This document shows positions 5,706 through 6,056 of a DNA stretch of 6,056 nt, piece by piece. The stretch comes from Dehalococcoidia bacterium (GTDB taxonomy: Bacteria; Chloroflexota; Dehalococcoidia; Dehalococcoidales; Fen-1064). The translations under genes were made by a program, and so were the position numbers. The notes under the pieces are model-generated. The model saw only the letters and a program-made list of their open reading frames with translations. It ran no database searches and was not told where the DNA came from. Position 1 is the first letter of the stretch, and each line of letters opens with the position of its first letter. Where the stretch lies: contig PMCB01000104.1 of assembly GCA_003153955.1 (NCBI GenBank), forward strand, positions 1,946-8,001, read 5' to 3'.

Positions 5706-5742
5706 CCCTCACCTTGATCCTCTCCCTAAAAAAGGGAGAGGA
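5706..5742. repeat. Palindromic repeat, copy 2 of the CCCTCA family
   Basis: CCCTCACCTTGA leads into TCCTCTCCCT (5718-5727), which pairs perfectly over 10 bp with AGGGAGAGGA (5733-5742) around five A residues. It has the same orientation and layout as the copy at 4864-4897. Confidence 0.72.
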
Positions 5743-5751
5743 AGTTGCACG

Positions 5752-5777
5752 AGAAGGAGGGCTTTCGCCCTCCTTCT
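5752..5777 (-). terminator. Strong GC-rich hairpin with GAAA loop (minus-strand reading)
   Basis: AGAAGGAGGGC (5752-5762) and GCCCTCCTTCT (5767-5777) are a perfect 11-bp inverted repeat with a 4-nt loop. Transcribed on the minus strand the loop is GAAA, a stable GNRA tetraloop closed by C-G. It lies about 80 nt after the stop codon of the remnant at 5859-5918. The minus-strand sequence after it is not a T-run, and the plus-strand flank is only moderately T-rich, so a terminator role is tentative and strand is uncertain. Confidence 0.45.
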
Positions 5778-5858
5778 TCTTGAGTTTGTACTTAGTCCCA
5801 GCCCTTATAAGTTTGCCAATGCACGTACCATATGAGTGGATTAATTTGTATTGTTTAT

Positions 5859-5918
5859 TTATGTAGCTTTGGCGAAGTCGAGGAGGTTGAGTCTTAATGT
5901 GGATTTGCCTTCCATCTG
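5859..5918 (-). pseudogene. Remnant second copy of the upstream gene's 3' end
   Basis: Aligned without gaps to 5994-6053, this stretch matches at 49 of 60 positions, including the TAA stop. It reads Q-M-E-G-K-S-T-L-R-L-N-L-L-D-F-A-K-A-T-stop, against Q-W-N-G-K-S-T-L-R-L-N-L-L-D-F-A-Q-T-K-stop in the intact copy. In the 13-codon block from GGC to GCC, all four differences are synonymous, so both copies were once under protein-level selection. An in-frame TGA lies at 5931-5933, five codons before the aligned block, so no gene can be translated through from further upstream. Confidence 0.7.
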
Positions 5919-5963
5919 GGACTTTGTAACTCAAGGCCTCGCATCCTAAACCCCTCTCTTTAT

Positions 5964-5986
5964 CTCTCTCCCACAAGGGGCGAGAG
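5964..5986. repeat. Imperfect palindrome between the two gene tails
   Basis: CTCTC (5964-5968) pairs with GAGAG (5982-5986), and CCC (5970-5972) with GGG (5977-5979), separated by a T-G wobble and one bulged base, around ACAA. The composition matches the other CTCTCCC/GGGAGAG elements here, but it is more degraded. It sits between the intact and duplicated copies of the right-edge gene's tail. Confidence 0.5.
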
Positions 5987-5993
5987 GACTGCA

Positions 5994-6056
5994 TTATTTA
6001 GTTTGGGCGAAATCGAGGAGGTTGAGCCTTAGGGTGGATTTGCCGTTCCACTGGTC
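5994..6056 (-). CDS. C-terminal 20 codons of a gene entering from the right edge, probably RecJ-like exonuclease
   Basis: An open frame enters from the right edge and ends at TAA (5994-5996). The visible tail reads D-Q-W-N-G-K-S-T-L-R-L-N-L-L-D-F-A-Q-T-K. The pattern W-x-G, then alternating hydrophobics, then L-D is what I expect at the end of the C-terminal OB-like domain of the single-strand-specific 5'-3' exonuclease RecJ. Twenty residues are too few to be certain, and any protein ending in a beta-strand of this type could look the same. A second, diverged copy of the same tail lies 135 bp downstream. Confidence 0.5.
   Translation of the reverse strand, partial: DQWNGKSTLRLNLLDFAQTK

Larger units (their letters stand above)
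5611..5993. other. Gene-poor 383-bp intergenic region
   Basis: No credible complete gene lies here. It holds, from left to right, the ribosome binding site of the PHP gene, a CCCTCA-family palindrome (5706-5742), an 11-bp GC-rich hairpin (5752-5777), about 80 bp of unassigned AT-rich sequence, a remnant copy of the neighbouring gene's 3' end (5859-5918), and another imperfect palindrome (5964-5986). A 120-codon minus-strand open frame spans it but reads through the repeats and the remnant in the wrong frame. Confidence 0.7.

Noticed and set aside
5632..5994. 120-codon open frame on the minus strand
   Set aside because: It runs through two palindromic repeats, the GC-rich hairpin and the remnant tail in a frame different from the true one. 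Its composition is low-complexity and basic, with no domain and no ribosome binding site.
1..6056. CRISPR array, tRNA or rRNA genes, transposase
   Set aside because: No regularly spaced direct repeats, cloverleaf, rRNA signature or transposase motif was seen in the window.

Overview
This is a bacterial window. Ribosome binding sites, sigma-70-like -35/-10 boxes, GTG starts and intrinsic hairpins are all recognisable. Base composition is intermediate, with short palindromic repeats between genes. The gene families and the repeat style would fit an environmental lineage such as Chloroflexota/Dehalococcoidia, but nothing here fixes the taxonomy and that is a guess.

Layout. Positions 1-279 (minus) hold the N-terminal 93 residues of a small membrane protein, with a good promoter at 331-360. 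Positions 404-1588 (minus) encode a fold-type I PLP aminotransferase of the LysN/2-aminoadipate aminotransferase-like group. Upstream of it lies the most interesting part of the window, at 1653-1852: a promoter, a 30-codon ORF (1720-1812) with an unbroken 12-residue run of Val, Ile and Ala, an alternative pairing and a strong intrinsic terminator. Together these look like a ribosome-mediated transcription attenuator that would tie aminotransferase expression to branched-chain amino acid (and perhaps alanine) supply. An alpha/beta hydrolase (1863-2648, minus) follows. On the plus strand come a higB-higA toxin-antitoxin pair (2739-3312) with its own promoter, and a HAD phosphatase (3355-4008).

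The right part is again on the minus strand: a DUF402 protein related to FomD/Ntdp-type nucleotide phosphohydrolases (4219-4851), a PHP-domain phosphoesterase with all nine metal ligands (4957-5610), and the last 20 codons of a gene entering from the right edge (5994-6056), whose tail resembles the C-terminus of RecJ. A second, diverged copy of that tail lies 135 bp further along (5859-5918) as a remnant. The gaps between the right-hand genes carry several pyrimidine/purine-rich palindromes of one family (CCCTCA...CTCTCCC/GGGAGAG).

Working relations. The aminotransferase and its leader form a self-contained regulatory unit. higBA is a standard module and may be cotranscribed with the HAD gene 42 bp downstream. 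The HAD, DUF402 and PHP genes are all likely phosphohydrolases, but they lie on different strands or are separated by repeats, so a shared pathway is not shown.
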